This document shows, piece by piece, positions 1 through 7,122 of a stretch of DNA of 17,450 bases. The notes beneath the pieces are model-generated. The model was given only the letters and a program-made list of their open reading frames with translations. It did no database searches and was not told the origin of the DNA. The stretch's first letter is position 1; every line of letters starts with the position of its first letter. The DNA comes from Chitinophagaceae bacterium (GTDB lineage: Bacteria; Bacteroidota; Bacteroidia; Chitinophagales; Chitinophagaceae): contig JALOMC010000015.1 in assembly GCA_025455665.1 (NCBI GenBank), forward strand, positions 1-17,450. The letters run 5' to 3'. Both the position numbers and the translations under genes were made by a program.

Positions 1-1191
1 CTTTTCGGGAGCCGCCGCCGCTTCGCGGGCCATGTCGGCAAAAAAATCACGCTGATAATTGAGCAGCTCCTGGCGCAGCTGGCGGGCAGCTTCCAGCGTG
101 CTCAGGGTGGTCACAAATTGATTGCGGATGGTGAACGGAAACGAAAGCAACCCATTTTCGGTTTCCTGCAAATGGCCGCGGCTGCTGGCCTGCTCAAACA
201 AGATGCCGATGCCACCCTGCATGTCAGGAAAGGTGCTGCCTTTGCCGTAATAGAAATCATCGTAGCCCTCTTTGGTAAAATACAGACTACCAATGCGATC
301 GAGGAATCGGGCATGATAAGCGCCTATTTTACCAGTGAGCTCCTGGTTTTTCAAAGGAGTGAGCGGGTGCACCCTGCTGGGTACGCCCGGCTGAAAAAAG
401 AAAGTGCTATTGCTGCCCATTTCATGATGATCCGTCAAAATATTGGGTTTCCACTGGTGAAAATATTGAAGGCGATTGCGGCTTTCGCGGTGTACGGCCG
501 GCAGCCAGTCGCGGTTCAGATCGAACCAATAATGATTGAATCGTCCTCCGGGCCACACTTCGCTGTATTCGCGGCTCTGGGGGTCGGCCACCAGGTTTTT
601 ACTCTTGTGTTGGTTAGCCCAGGTAGCAAATCGGTTCAGCCCGTCGGGGTTGAAGCAGGGATCCAGCAAAATGACCGTATTGGCCAACAAGTCGTCAATA
701 GCCGGGCTTTGGGCCGCTGCCAGGTAGTAGGCGGCCAACAAAGCCGCATTGCTGCCACTGCTTTCATTGCCATGAATGCTGTAGCCCATTACCACTACTG
801 CCGGCATGGCCGCTGTGTTTAAGCCGGCCGATTTGGCAGCATCAGTTAGTGCCAGGTGCTGTTGGCGAATCTCTTCGAGGCGGGCATGATTGGCGGCCGA
901 GGTGATAGTCAGCAGCAGTTGCTGGCGCCCCTCGTAGGTAGTGCCGGTCACCTGCAGGCTCATACGACCGGGGGCGGCGGCTGCCACGGCTTTCATGTAT
1001 TGTACCAGCTTATCGTGGGTTACATGCCACTCTCCCACCTCGTGGCCTATCACACTGGCCGGTGTAGGAATGGCAGGATTGTACGTTACCGAATCGGGCA
1101 GGTAATACGACAGTGGTTGGGATTGGGCAGAAAAAAAGGCCAACGATAAAAAGGCCAACCCACGCAGCCGAAGCCGGATCAATGATTTCAT
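1..1191 (-). CDS. Secreted M14-family zinc carboxypeptidase, 3' end outside the window
   Basis: Reading the minus strand from the ATG at 1191-1189 gives 397 codons with no stop, so the C-terminus lies beyond the left edge. Residues 1-25 look like a Sec signal peptide (basic start, hydrophobic LAFLSLAFF, then SAQSQ). M14 landmarks are visible: the zinc motif HGNE (H140, E143), the substrate-binding FDLNRDW, a second-half DHHEMGSNS motif whose His (H255 or H256) is the likely third zinc ligand, and a Glu in LFEQA (E333) at the place expected for the catalytic base. The HEMGSNS and FDLNRDW variants are common in large Bacteroidota M14 peptidases, which usually continue well beyond this length. 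It probably acts on peptides in the periplasm or outside the cell. ssb lies upstream on the same strand, but a terminator separates the two, so it probably has its own promoter, which I could not identify. Family assignment is firm; substrate is unknown. Confidence 0.9.
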   Translation of the reverse strand, partial: MKSLIRLRLRGLAFLSLAFFSAQSQPLSYYLPDSVTYNPAIPTPASVIGHEVGEWHVTHDKLVQYMKAVAAAAPGRMSLQVTGTTYEGRQQLLLTITSAANHARLEEIRQQHLALTDAAKSAGLNTAAMPAVVVMGYSIHGNESSGSNAALLAAYYLAAAQSPAIDDLLANTVILLDPCFNPDGLNRFATWANQHKSKNLVADPQSREYSEVWPGGRFNHYWFDLNRDWLPAVHRESRNRLQYFHQWKPNILTDHHEMGSNSTFFFQPGVPSRVHPLTPLKNQELTGKIGAYHARFLDRIGSLYFTKEGYDDFYYGKGSTFPDMQGGIGILFEQASSRGHLQETENGLLSFPFTIRNQFVTTLSTLEAARQLRQELLNYQRDFFADMAREAAAAPEK

Positions 1192-1222
1192 ATAGCTTGT
1201 TTGTGATATGCTTTTAGGCGCC

Positions 1223-1253
1223 AAAAAAAGGAAAACCCTTCCGAAGAAGGGTT
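1223..1253 (-). terminator. Rho-independent terminator of ssb
   Basis: On the minus strand AACCCTTC pairs perfectly with GAAGGGTT (1246-1253 with 1234-1241) around a TTCG loop closed by C-G, the very stable UUCG tetraloop. It is followed by TTTTCC and a run of seven T. It lies 28 bases past the ssb stop. Confidence 0.85.
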
Positions 1254-1280
1254 GAATTCTGTATGCCATGAAAAAGGGCT

Positions 1281-1712
1281 TTAGAATGGCAGGTCGTCGC
1301 CCAAATCGGCCGCCGACATGGCTTGCGATGGTGCGCCCGGGGCAGCAGCTGGCTGTTGGTAGCCGCCGCCATCAGCACCCGATTGGCCACCTTCGCTACG
1401 GGTGCCTACTAACTGCAAACTCATCACCCGCAGTGATAGTGTAGCACCAGCCGTGCCATCGTTTCTAGTAAACTGGCGAACCTCGGGCAGTCCTTCCACA
1501 TACACCTGCGATCCCCTCTTCAAGTAGGGCACCACACCGGTACGATCCGTCCAGTAGGCACACTCCACCCAGGTAGTTTTTTCCTTCTGGGCGCCGCTAC
1601 TGTCTTTGTACCGTTCGGTATGTGCTACCGTAAAATTGATGACATTCTTTCCATTTACCTGATTCAACTGGGCATCCTTTCCAAGGTTGCCAATTACCTG
1701 CAGCTTAATCAT
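1281..1712 (-). CDS. ssb: Single-stranded DNA-binding protein
   Basis: A 143-residue SSB that coats single-stranded DNA during replication, repair and recombination. Residues 1-105 form the OB-fold, with the typical start MIKLQVIGNLGKDA, the core NFTVAHTERY and WVECAYW, and the YVEGLPEVRQF strand. A flexible Gly/Gln/Pro/Ala-rich linker follows (about 108-133). The acidic tip DLGDDLPF (136-143) is the conserved element that recruits partner proteins. The ATG at 1712-1710 gives the canonical N-terminus. Bacteroidota often carry more than one ssb, and the sequence alone does not say whether this is the main replicative copy. A degenerate -7 box (TATCTTTA, minus strand 1765-1758) may drive it, but no good -33 was found. 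Confidence 0.95.
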   Translation of the reverse strand: MIKLQVIGNLGKDAQLNQVNGKNVINFTVAHTERYKDSSGAQKEKTTWVECAYWTDRTGVVPYLKRGSQVYVEGLPEVRQFTRNDGTAGATLSLRVMSLQLVGTRSEGGQSGADGGGYQQPAAAPGAPSQAMSAADLGDDLPF

Positions 1713-1862
1713 ACTTGACCTTGTTTAATGTTTACAGCAAATTATTCGAGTAGTTGTTAAAGATAGCGGACAGTATCTGTAAATCCCTTGCACAAGAAAC
1801 TGTTTTTTCAGCTTTCGACTTTCAAAGCCTTCACAATATAAGCAGGAGCATATAACCATTGG

Positions 1863-1870
1863 TAATTTTG
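1863..1870 (+). promoter_or_regulatory. Putative Bacteroidota -7 promoter box
   Basis: TAATTTTG matches the Bacteroidota -7 consensus TAnnTTTG exactly and sits 17 bases before the start at 1888, implying a very short leader. No matching -33 TTTG is present at the expected spacing, so this is a half-supported call. Confidence 0.45.
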
Positions 1871-1887
1871 AGCATCACAACCACGCT

Positions 1888-2328
1888 ATGAAGAATCCGC
1901 CTTTCAATAAGCAAAACCTTTTCTTACACGGTCCGGTGTTTGAAGGCGAGGTTTACGTAAATGAACGCAGTTTCCTGTCCAATAAAAACCAACAGCATGC
2001 TGAAGCATTTTCGCCGGTCAAGCTGCTGATTGATACAGGCTCCAACATCTCAGGGCTCGATTATCGTATTATCAATCAGCTGAGCCTTACAAAATACGAA
2101 TCGCCAGCAGAAGTAGACGGCGTTGGCGGTATTCACAGTGTGGGGCTTTATCGCTGCGTACTTTTTCTATCCATTTTTGGAATGAAAGGCCTGCCGCTGG
2201 ATGTGGTAGCCGGCGACTACAAAAACAGCTCGTATAACGGCGTCATTGGCCGCGATGTACTACAATACTGCCGGTTTACCTTTGATGGCCCTGGCAACAG
2301 CTTTGCCCTGGAAGCCATTGATTTTTAA
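1888..2328 (+). CDS. Small cytosolic retropepsin-like aspartic protease
   Basis: A 146-residue protein with the layout of a single-domain clan AA (retroviral-type) aspartic protease. The catalytic motif is LLIDTGSN (D49-T50-G51). It is followed by a flap-like Gly-rich stretch, VDGVGGIHSVG (about 76-86), and the second signature NGVIGRDVL (117-125), the hydrophobic-hydrophobic-Gly motif that packs against the active site. Such proteins act as dimers, each subunit giving one Asp. There is no signal peptide or membrane segment, so a cytoplasmic location is inferred, unlike many related bacterial proteins that are exported. Substrate unknown. mnmA follows 92 bases later on the same strand but has its own promoter-like box, so the two need not be functionally linked. 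Confidence 0.75.
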   Translation: MKNPPFNKQNLFLHGPVFEGEVYVNERSFLSNKNQQHAEAFSPVKLLIDTGSNISGLDYRIINQLSLTKYESPAEVDGVGGIHSVGLYRCVLFLSIFGMKGLPLDVVAGDYKNSSYNGVIGRDVLQYCRFTFDGPGNSFALEAIDF

Positions 2329-2368
2329 CCCGTTACAGTCGTTAACAGTTTTTCTGGCGGTCGTCGGC

Positions 2369-2376
2369 TAACTTTG
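2369..2376 (+). promoter_or_regulatory. Putative Bacteroidota -7 promoter box for mnmA
   Basis: TAACTTTG is an exact TAnnTTTG match 44 bases before the mnmA start. No clear TTTG lies 19 bases upstream. It suggests mnmA can be transcribed independently of the upstream protease gene. Confidence 0.45.
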
Positions 2377-2420
2377 CTGGCCTGTATCCGGACTATGAAC
2401 CCGGCTAGTACAGTTTTTAC

Positions 2421-3527
2421 ATGAGCAAAAAAGGAAAAGTACTCGTTGCCATGAGTGGTGGCATAGATAGTACTGTAACCGCCCTGATGCTGCACGAACA
2501 GGGCTTTGAAGTGGTAGGCATCACCATGAAAACATGGGACTATGCCAGCAGCGGTACAGGCGCCAAGGGCAAAAAAGAAACCGGCTGCTGCAACCTCGAC
2601 AGCTTCAACGACGCCCGAATGGCGGCGGTGCAACATGGCTTTCCCCATTTCATCCTTGACATCCGAGACGAGTTTGGCGATTTTGTAATCGAAAACTTTG
2701 TAGAGGAATATTTGGCGGGACGCACCCCCAACCCCTGTGTGATGTGCAATACGCACATCAAATGGCGGGCCTTGCTGAAGCGAGCCGACGCACTGGATTG
2801 CGAGTTTATTGCTACCGGACACTATGCCAACATTCATCAGCATACCAATGGCCGCTACTACATCAGCAAAGGACTGGACGATACCAAAGATCAAAGCTAC
2901 GTATTGTGGGGCCTGCAGCAAGATTTGCTCAGCCGCACCCTACTGCCGCTGGGTGGCTACCGCAAAACAGAAATACGGCAAATGGCCGAAAGTTTTGGAT
3001 ACCCGGAACTGGCCAAAAAAGCTGAGAGCTACGAAATTTGCTTTGTGCCCGACAACGATTATCGTGGATTTTTGAAGCGCAGGGTAAATGGCCTGGAAGA
3101 GCAGGTAGCCGGCGGCTGGTTTGTAGACAAAACCGGAAAAAAACTAGGTCAGCACAAAGGGTACCCATTTTACACGATAGGACAACGCAAAGGGTTGGAC
3201 ATAGCAATGGGACGCCCCGTGTACGTGACGCACATAGACCCCGACACCAATACCGTGGTACTGGGCGACGAAGAGGACCTGAACAGAATTGAAACTACGG
3301 TAGCGAAAGTAAACTGGCTGAAGTATGATGCCGTCGCCGACGGTATGGAGGCAATCACCAAAATTCGCTACAAAGACAAGGGCAACCTGAGCAGTTTATA
3401 CAGCATGGATCCGCAAACGGTCGGGGTAAGATTTTACGAAGAGGTGAAAGGCATTGCTCCCGGCCAAAGTGCCGTTTTTTATGAAGGAAATGACGTGATT
3501 GGCGGGGGCATTATTCAACGCTACTGA
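2421..3527 (+). CDS. mnmA: tRNA-specific 2-thiouridylase MnmA
   Basis: Catalyses ATP-dependent 2-thiolation of the wobble uridine (U34) of tRNA-Lys, -Glu and -Gln, using sulfur relayed from a cysteine desulfurase. The 368-residue length is normal. Visible landmarks are the PP-loop ATP-binding motif SGGIDS (12-17), NPCVMCN with the first catalytic Cys at C106 (plus C109), ATGHYA (131-136), DQSYVLWGL (157-165), and YEICFVPDNDYRGF with the second catalytic Cys at C207. GYPFYTIGQRKGL follows before the C-terminal beta-barrel domain. The ATG at 2421 gives the standard N-terminus MSKKGKVLVAMSGG. tRNA-Gln(UUG), a substrate of this enzyme, is also in the window (10102-10172), but nothing indicates more than coincidence. 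Confidence 0.96.
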   Translation: MSKKGKVLVAMSGGIDSTVTALMLHEQGFEVVGITMKTWDYASSGTGAKGKKETGCCNLDSFNDARMAAVQHGFPHFILDIRDEFGDFVIENFVEEYLAGRTPNPCVMCNTHIKWRALLKRADALDCEFIATGHYANIHQHTNGRYYISKGLDDTKDQSYVLWGLQQDLLSRTLLPLGGYRKTEIRQMAESFGYPELAKKAESYEICFVPDNDYRGFLKRRVNGLEEQVAGGWFVDKTGKKLGQHKGYPFYTIGQRKGLDIAMGRPVYVTHIDPDTNTVVLGDEEDLNRIETTVAKVNWLKYDAVADGMEAITKIRYKDKGNLSSLYSMDPQTVGVRFYEEVKGIAPGQSAVFYEGNDVIGGGIIQRY

Positions 3528-3604
3528 TCCTGCAGCATTGGATTGTACTATCTTTCCCTATTGTCAGGCATACTTAAAGAAGCACCACCATCGTTTTGAG
3601 TAGT

Positions 3605-4363
3605 ATGAAGAAATGGATGTTTGCAAGTGGAATAGCACTGATCACCCTTTACGGATGTGGCGAAAAGACCATCGGTTTGAACGTGCCGCCGCTGGAAGAC
3701 TATTTTCCGATGGCGGTGGGCAAGTTTATTACCTATCGCATCGATAGCACCATACCTACCCAATTTGGCGCCGATACTACTGTGCGCAGCTATCGGGTAC
3801 GAGACACCTACAATGCCGAAATAACAGACGGACTTGGCCGAAAGGCATTTCGGGTATTTCGTAGCATCAGCAATCTAGCCGGCACTAATGCTTATACACC
3901 CAACAATACCTTTACTGCTACACCTGTAGGCACGCAGTGGGTAGAATGGATGGAAAACAATCTCCGATTCATGAAACTGCGGGCCCCCATTGAAGAGGGC
4001 TTCCGCTGGAAGGGCCACTCGTTTATCGATGCTACTTCCATCAACAGCCCCTATCGATACCTGGCAGACTGGGAGTTTGAATACCGCAATGTGGGCCAGC
4101 CATTTACTGTTGGTGGTAAAACCTTTCCAAATACGATCACCGTTTTTCAAAGAGATGAGGTACTGCCAGAGGGACCATTTAACCCCAACTTTTACAAGCA
4201 GTGGAATTATGGTATAGAAGTGTACGCACAAGGTATTGGCCTGATTTATAAAAATTTTGACCACAAAGTGTGGCAGCCGCCAAGTGAGCCGCCGGGTGCA
4301 AGGCCCGGCTATTGGGAAGATGGAAGCTACCGGGTTGTGCTCAGCATCATCGACCACAACTAG
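3605..4363 (+). CDS. Predicted lipoprotein of unknown function
   Basis: A 252-residue protein starting MKKWMFASGIALITLYGC, a lipoprotein signal with the lipobox Cys at C18 followed by GEKT. The ATG at 3605 is preferred; an in-frame TTG at 3596 would only add three residues. The mature part is rich in beta-strand-like alternation and aromatic residues, with FPMAVGKFITYRIDS near the start and YAQGIGLIYKNFDHKVW near the end. I recognise no catalytic motif. The FPMAVGKFITY opening resembles beta-rich lipoproteins of Bacteroidota whose role is unknown, but this is only an impression. A weak -7-like box (TATCTTTC at 3549-3556) precedes it. Its stop codon overlaps the stop of the convergent methyltransferase gene. 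Confidence 0.8.
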   Translation: MKKWMFASGIALITLYGCGEKTIGLNVPPLEDYFPMAVGKFITYRIDSTIPTQFGADTTVRSYRVRDTYNAEITDGLGRKAFRVFRSISNLAGTNAYTPNNTFTATPVGTQWVEWMENNLRFMKLRAPIEEGFRWKGHSFIDATSINSPYRYLADWEFEYRNVGQPFTVGGKTFPNTITVFQRDEVLPEGPFNPNFYKQWNYGIEVYAQGIGLIYKNFDHKVWQPPSEPPGARPGYWEDGSYRVVLSIIDHN

Positions 4364-5526
4364 GCCGATTGTTTTTGTAGTAAAGCAACAAACATGCTGT
4401 CGGCTGCCAAACCGGTGCCATCAATCATTTGCTGCTCCAGCGGCACAAAGGCACCATTATTGCACAGGCGCTCCACTACTGCTTCATTTTCCATCGCAAA
4501 TACCGAACAGGTAATATAAAATAATAGCCCACCGGGCGGCAATGCCCTGCCGGCACACGCAGCGATCCGGTATTGCTTTTCATGAAATACCTGCAGCAGC
4601 TCTTCTTTGAAAAATGTACGCTGTTCGGGGGTACGAGCCCAGGTACCGCTGCCGCTGCAGGGAACATCGGCCAGTACAAGATCAAATGGCTTTTTCCATG
4701 GCAAAGCCGGCTCTTGCTCCAAATCAAGCAAAGCCGATGCAGGCCGGGGCAAGCCTGCTGCCGCAAAGCGCTGCTGTAAATTGTGCAGTATGGAGGGGCG
4801 GATATCGGACACAGTAAGGCTGACCTGTGGCACCTGATCCAATAACATAATAGATTTTCCGCCGCTGGCAGCACAGCAGTCCCATACACGGCCGGGCAGC
4901 AGCAACTGATGCTTTTGCAACCAGCGCAGCAGCAAATGGCCGGTTTGCTGGCTACTGGCATCCTGCACCACCGCCCAATTATTCAGCTCAAACCCCGTTA
5001 GCTGAGCCCCGTTTGGTAGCTGGAGGCAGCTGTTTCCCAATCGTGCAAATGGAATGCCCCGCTGCTGCAGCCACTGCTCAGCGGCCTTTTCTCCGCCAGG
5101 CCGCAGGCGCAAAAACAGCGCCGGCTGCTGCAGCATGGCTGCCGCCAGTTTACCAATTTCCATACCCTTGCTCAGCCACTGTCTTTTTGCAAATAGCTGA
5201 TCGGCATCTCGTGCAGGCTCGGGCAAATGCACACCTGCTGCTTGCAGCTCTCGCCAATCGACCGCTATCGCCAGCAAAGCGTCGGCCGGCCAAATGCCCG
5301 GTAAGTGAGCAGCCAATAGCAGCCGGTCTTCAACAGGCAATTGGCTGCAATACCTGCCGAGCCTGAAGAAGGCATAGCAAAGCCCCGCAACCATCCGTCT
5401 GTCGCGGCTGCCCATTTGCTTTCGCAGTGCAAAAAAACTCTTTAAGTAATGCGAAAGCGGCGATTCGCCACTGTAGTTGGTCAACGCAGTGGCTGCTGTT
5501 TTCAGGTATCCGTGATAGCGGCTCAT
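4360..5526 (-). CDS. RsmB/NOL1-NOP2-Sun family RNA (cytosine-5) methyltransferase
   Basis: A 388-residue SAM-dependent enzyme that methylates cytosine C5 in RNA, probably rRNA. The N-terminal ~130 residues are a helical NusB/RsmB-like region. The methyltransferase core shows the SAM-binding motif DCCAASGGKS (216-225), the DIRPSIL strand with its acidic residue (241-247), and motif IV DVPCSGSG with C290. Motif VI is YITCSVFAMENE with C340. The two Cys are the pair used in the family for methyl transfer and product release. Pro in the usual CAAPGGK motif is replaced by Ser. I chose the ATG at 5526-5524: an in-frame start at 5571 exists, but it lies inside the terminator hairpin of the upstream gene. 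The tail overlaps the convergent lipoprotein gene by 4 bases. The exact target nucleotide cannot be told from the sequence. Confidence 0.9.
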   Translation of the reverse strand: MSRYHGYLKTAATALTNYSGESPLSHYLKSFFALRKQMGSRDRRMVAGLCYAFFRLGRYCSQLPVEDRLLLAAHLPGIWPADALLAIAVDWRELQAAGVHLPEPARDADQLFAKRQWLSKGMEIGKLAAAMLQQPALFLRLRPGGEKAAEQWLQQRGIPFARLGNSCLQLPNGAQLTGFELNNWAVVQDASSQQTGHLLLRWLQKHQLLLPGRVWDCCAASGGKSIMLLDQVPQVSLTVSDIRPSILHNLQQRFAAAGLPRPASALLDLEQEPALPWKKPFDLVLADVPCSGSGTWARTPEQRTFFKEELLQVFHEKQYRIAACAGRALPPGGLLFYITCSVFAMENEAVVERLCNNGAFVPLEQQMIDGTGLAADSMFVALLQKQSA

Positions 5527-5540
5527 GCTATGGCAATATC

Positions 5541-5572
5541 GCAATAAAAATGCCGGCGAACTTACCGGCATT
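5541..5572 (-). terminator. Rho-independent terminator of odhB
   Basis: On the minus strand AATGCCGG (5572-5565) and CCGGCATT (5556-5549) form a perfect 8-bp stem around an 8-base loop, followed by TTTATTG. It lies 41 bases past the odhB stop and before the methyltransferase start, separating the two transcription units. Confidence 0.8.
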
Positions 5573-5613
5573 CTCTGCTTAAAATATGTTGGCGGCCAAA
5601 AACCACGCCCGGA

Positions 5614-6837
5614 TCAAAGTTCCAGAAGTGTCTTCACCGGGTCCTTTCCGAACAGTAGCAATTCGGGGTTTTCCAGCAGCTCTTTTACCCGCACCAGAAA
5701 ACTTACAGACTCACGACCATCGATGATCCGGTGATCGTAGCTAAGCGCCAGGTACATCATGGGGCGTACTTCCACTTTTCCATTGATGGCCATTGGACGC
5801 TCTTGAATTTTGTGCATACCCAAAATGGCACTTTGGGGAATGTTAATGATGGGCGTACTCATCAGACTCCCAAACACTCCCCCGTTCGTGATAGTAAAAG
5901 TGCCGCCGGTCATTTCTTCTATCGTCAACTTACTGTCGCGGGCCTTTCCTGCCAGTTCCACTACTTTTTTCTCAATTTCAGCCATGCTCAGGCTTTCGGC
6001 ATTTCTGATAACAGGTACCACCAGACCCTTGGGGGCACTTACGGCTATTGAAATATCGCAGTAATGGTGGTAAATAATCTGGTCGCCATCAATGTAGGCG
6101 TTCACAGCGGGCCACTCTTGCAATGCATAGCAACAAGCCTTCGTGAAAAAGCTCATAAAGCCCAGCCCCACGCCATGCGCTTTTTGAAAGGTCTCCTTGT
6201 ATTGCTTGCGCAGCTCCATGATACGGCCCATGTCCACTTCGTTGAAAGTGGTGAGCATGGCCGTGGTATTTTTAGCCTCTACCAGGCGGCGGCTCACGGT
6301 TTTGCGCAGGTTGCTCATTTTCTCGGCCTTTTCCTCGCGGCCGAAGGCCACAGCACCAGGTACCCGTCCGGGTGATTCGAGTGCTGCAAGTACGTCTTGT
6401 TTCAGGATGCGGCCGTTTGCCCCACTAGGGGTTACCGCCTTCGGGTCTACCTTTTTGTCGGCAATGATGGCGGCCGCTACCGGGCTTGCCTTCACATCCG
6501 CCGCAGGCGAAACTGCTGCAGGCGCCGCCACCGGGGTGGCCGAAGCCGGGGCCGGGACATCCGCTGCCGGGGTCGCCGGGGCTGTGTCTGCCGGGCGTTC
6601 AGCATCTGTATCGATGGTGCAAGCCAGATCGCCAATGGTCAACGTGTCGCCTTCCTGGGCTATCCAGGCCAGTTTTCCGGCCTTTTCTGCGTTTATTTCA
6701 AAAGTGGCCTTTTCACTCTCCAATTCAGCCAGTACTTCATCCCGCTCTACCCAGCTTCCGTTGGGTTTCAGCCATTTTACCAGCGTCACCTCGCTGATGC
6801 TCTCGCCTACCGTAGGCACTTTTATCTCTAAAGCCAT
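5614..6837 (-). CDS. odhB: 2-oxoglutarate dehydrogenase E2, dihydrolipoyl succinyltransferase
   Basis: The E2 core of the 2-oxoglutarate dehydrogenase complex moves the succinyl group from E1 to CoA in the TCA cycle. All three domains are visible in 407 residues. The N-terminal lipoyl domain (2-76) has the lipoylated Lys K43 in ELESEKATFEI. After an Ala/Pro-rich flexible linker (about 82-115) comes the peripheral subunit-binding domain (about 117-153, with PSGANGRILKQDVL). The catalytic acyltransferase domain (about 170-407) ends in the active-site signature SYDHRIIDGRE with H369 and D373. ELESEKATFE and a single lipoyl domain fit OdhB/SucB rather than pyruvate dehydrogenase E2. No E1 (sucA) is next to it: the neighbour upstream is divergent and a terminator lies downstream. 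A weak box, CACCTTTG (6868-6861, minus), is the best promoter hint. sucB is the usual synonym. Confidence 0.95.
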   Translation of the reverse strand: MALEIKVPTVGESISEVTLVKWLKPNGSWVERDEVLAELESEKATFEINAEKAGKLAWIAQEGDTLTIGDLACTIDTDAERPADTAPATPAADVPAPASATPVAAPAAVSPAADVKASPVAAAIIADKKVDPKAVTPSGANGRILKQDVLAALESPGRVPGAVAFGREEKAEKMSNLRKTVSRRLVEAKNTTAMLTTFNEVDMGRIMELRKQYKETFQKAHGVGLGFMSFFTKACCYALQEWPAVNAYIDGDQIIYHHYCDISIAVSAPKGLVVPVIRNAESLSMAEIEKKVVELAGKARDSKLTIEEMTGGTFTITNGGVFGSLMSTPIINIPQSAILGMHKIQERPMAINGKVEVRPMMYLALSYDHRIIDGRESVSFLVRVKELLENPELLLFGKDPVKTLLEL

Positions 6838-6962
6838 GAGCCTCTGTGGTTTTTGGACGGCAAAGGTGCTGAAAAAAGGTATACTGATAGCCGGGAAGGG
6901 CGTGTTTTGTGCGTTAGGGCATAACTAATTTTAGTAGAATTGAAAATCCACCGTTCAGGGTA

Positions 6963-6993
6963 TTTTATTTTCCCGCTTTTTCTTACATATTTG
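6963..6993 (+). promoter_or_regulatory. Possible promoter of the surface-protein pair
   Basis: TTTT (6963-6966), a 19-base spacer and CATATTTG (6986-6993) resemble the Bacteroidota pattern TTTG-N19-TAnnTTTG with one mismatch in each element. It would leave a leader of about 120 bases before 7123. The rest of the 285-base AT-rich divergent region with odhB shows nothing else I can identify. Confidence 0.3.
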
Positions 6994-7122
6994 GCATGTT
7001 TTTAGCGGTTTGTAAAGTGAAACCCACCGTTTAATCAACATTTCAACACACTTGCTAAAACATTCCACTTTTAATCTTTAAGTTCGTCTTAACTTAGTGT
7101 AAAATCATCTCAACGACTGATT

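Noticed and set aside
118..822. Long + strand open frame of 234 codons
   Set aside because: It is the antisense of the M14 carboxypeptidase, whose minus-strand frame has a signal peptide and all zinc-site motifs; the + frame shows no recognisable domain.
2325..2921. Minus-strand open frame opposite mnmA
   Set aside because: mnmA on the + strand carries all catalytic motifs; this frame has no family features and is a shadow.
5527..5571. Upstream start adding 15 residues to the RNA methyltransferase
   Set aside because: The extension lies inside the odhB terminator hairpin, and the next Met (5526) gives a normal family N-terminus.
6197..6928. Long + strand open frame opposite odhB
   Set aside because: Ala/Gly/Ser-rich antisense of the odhB linker and domains; the minus strand has the complete, motif-rich E2.
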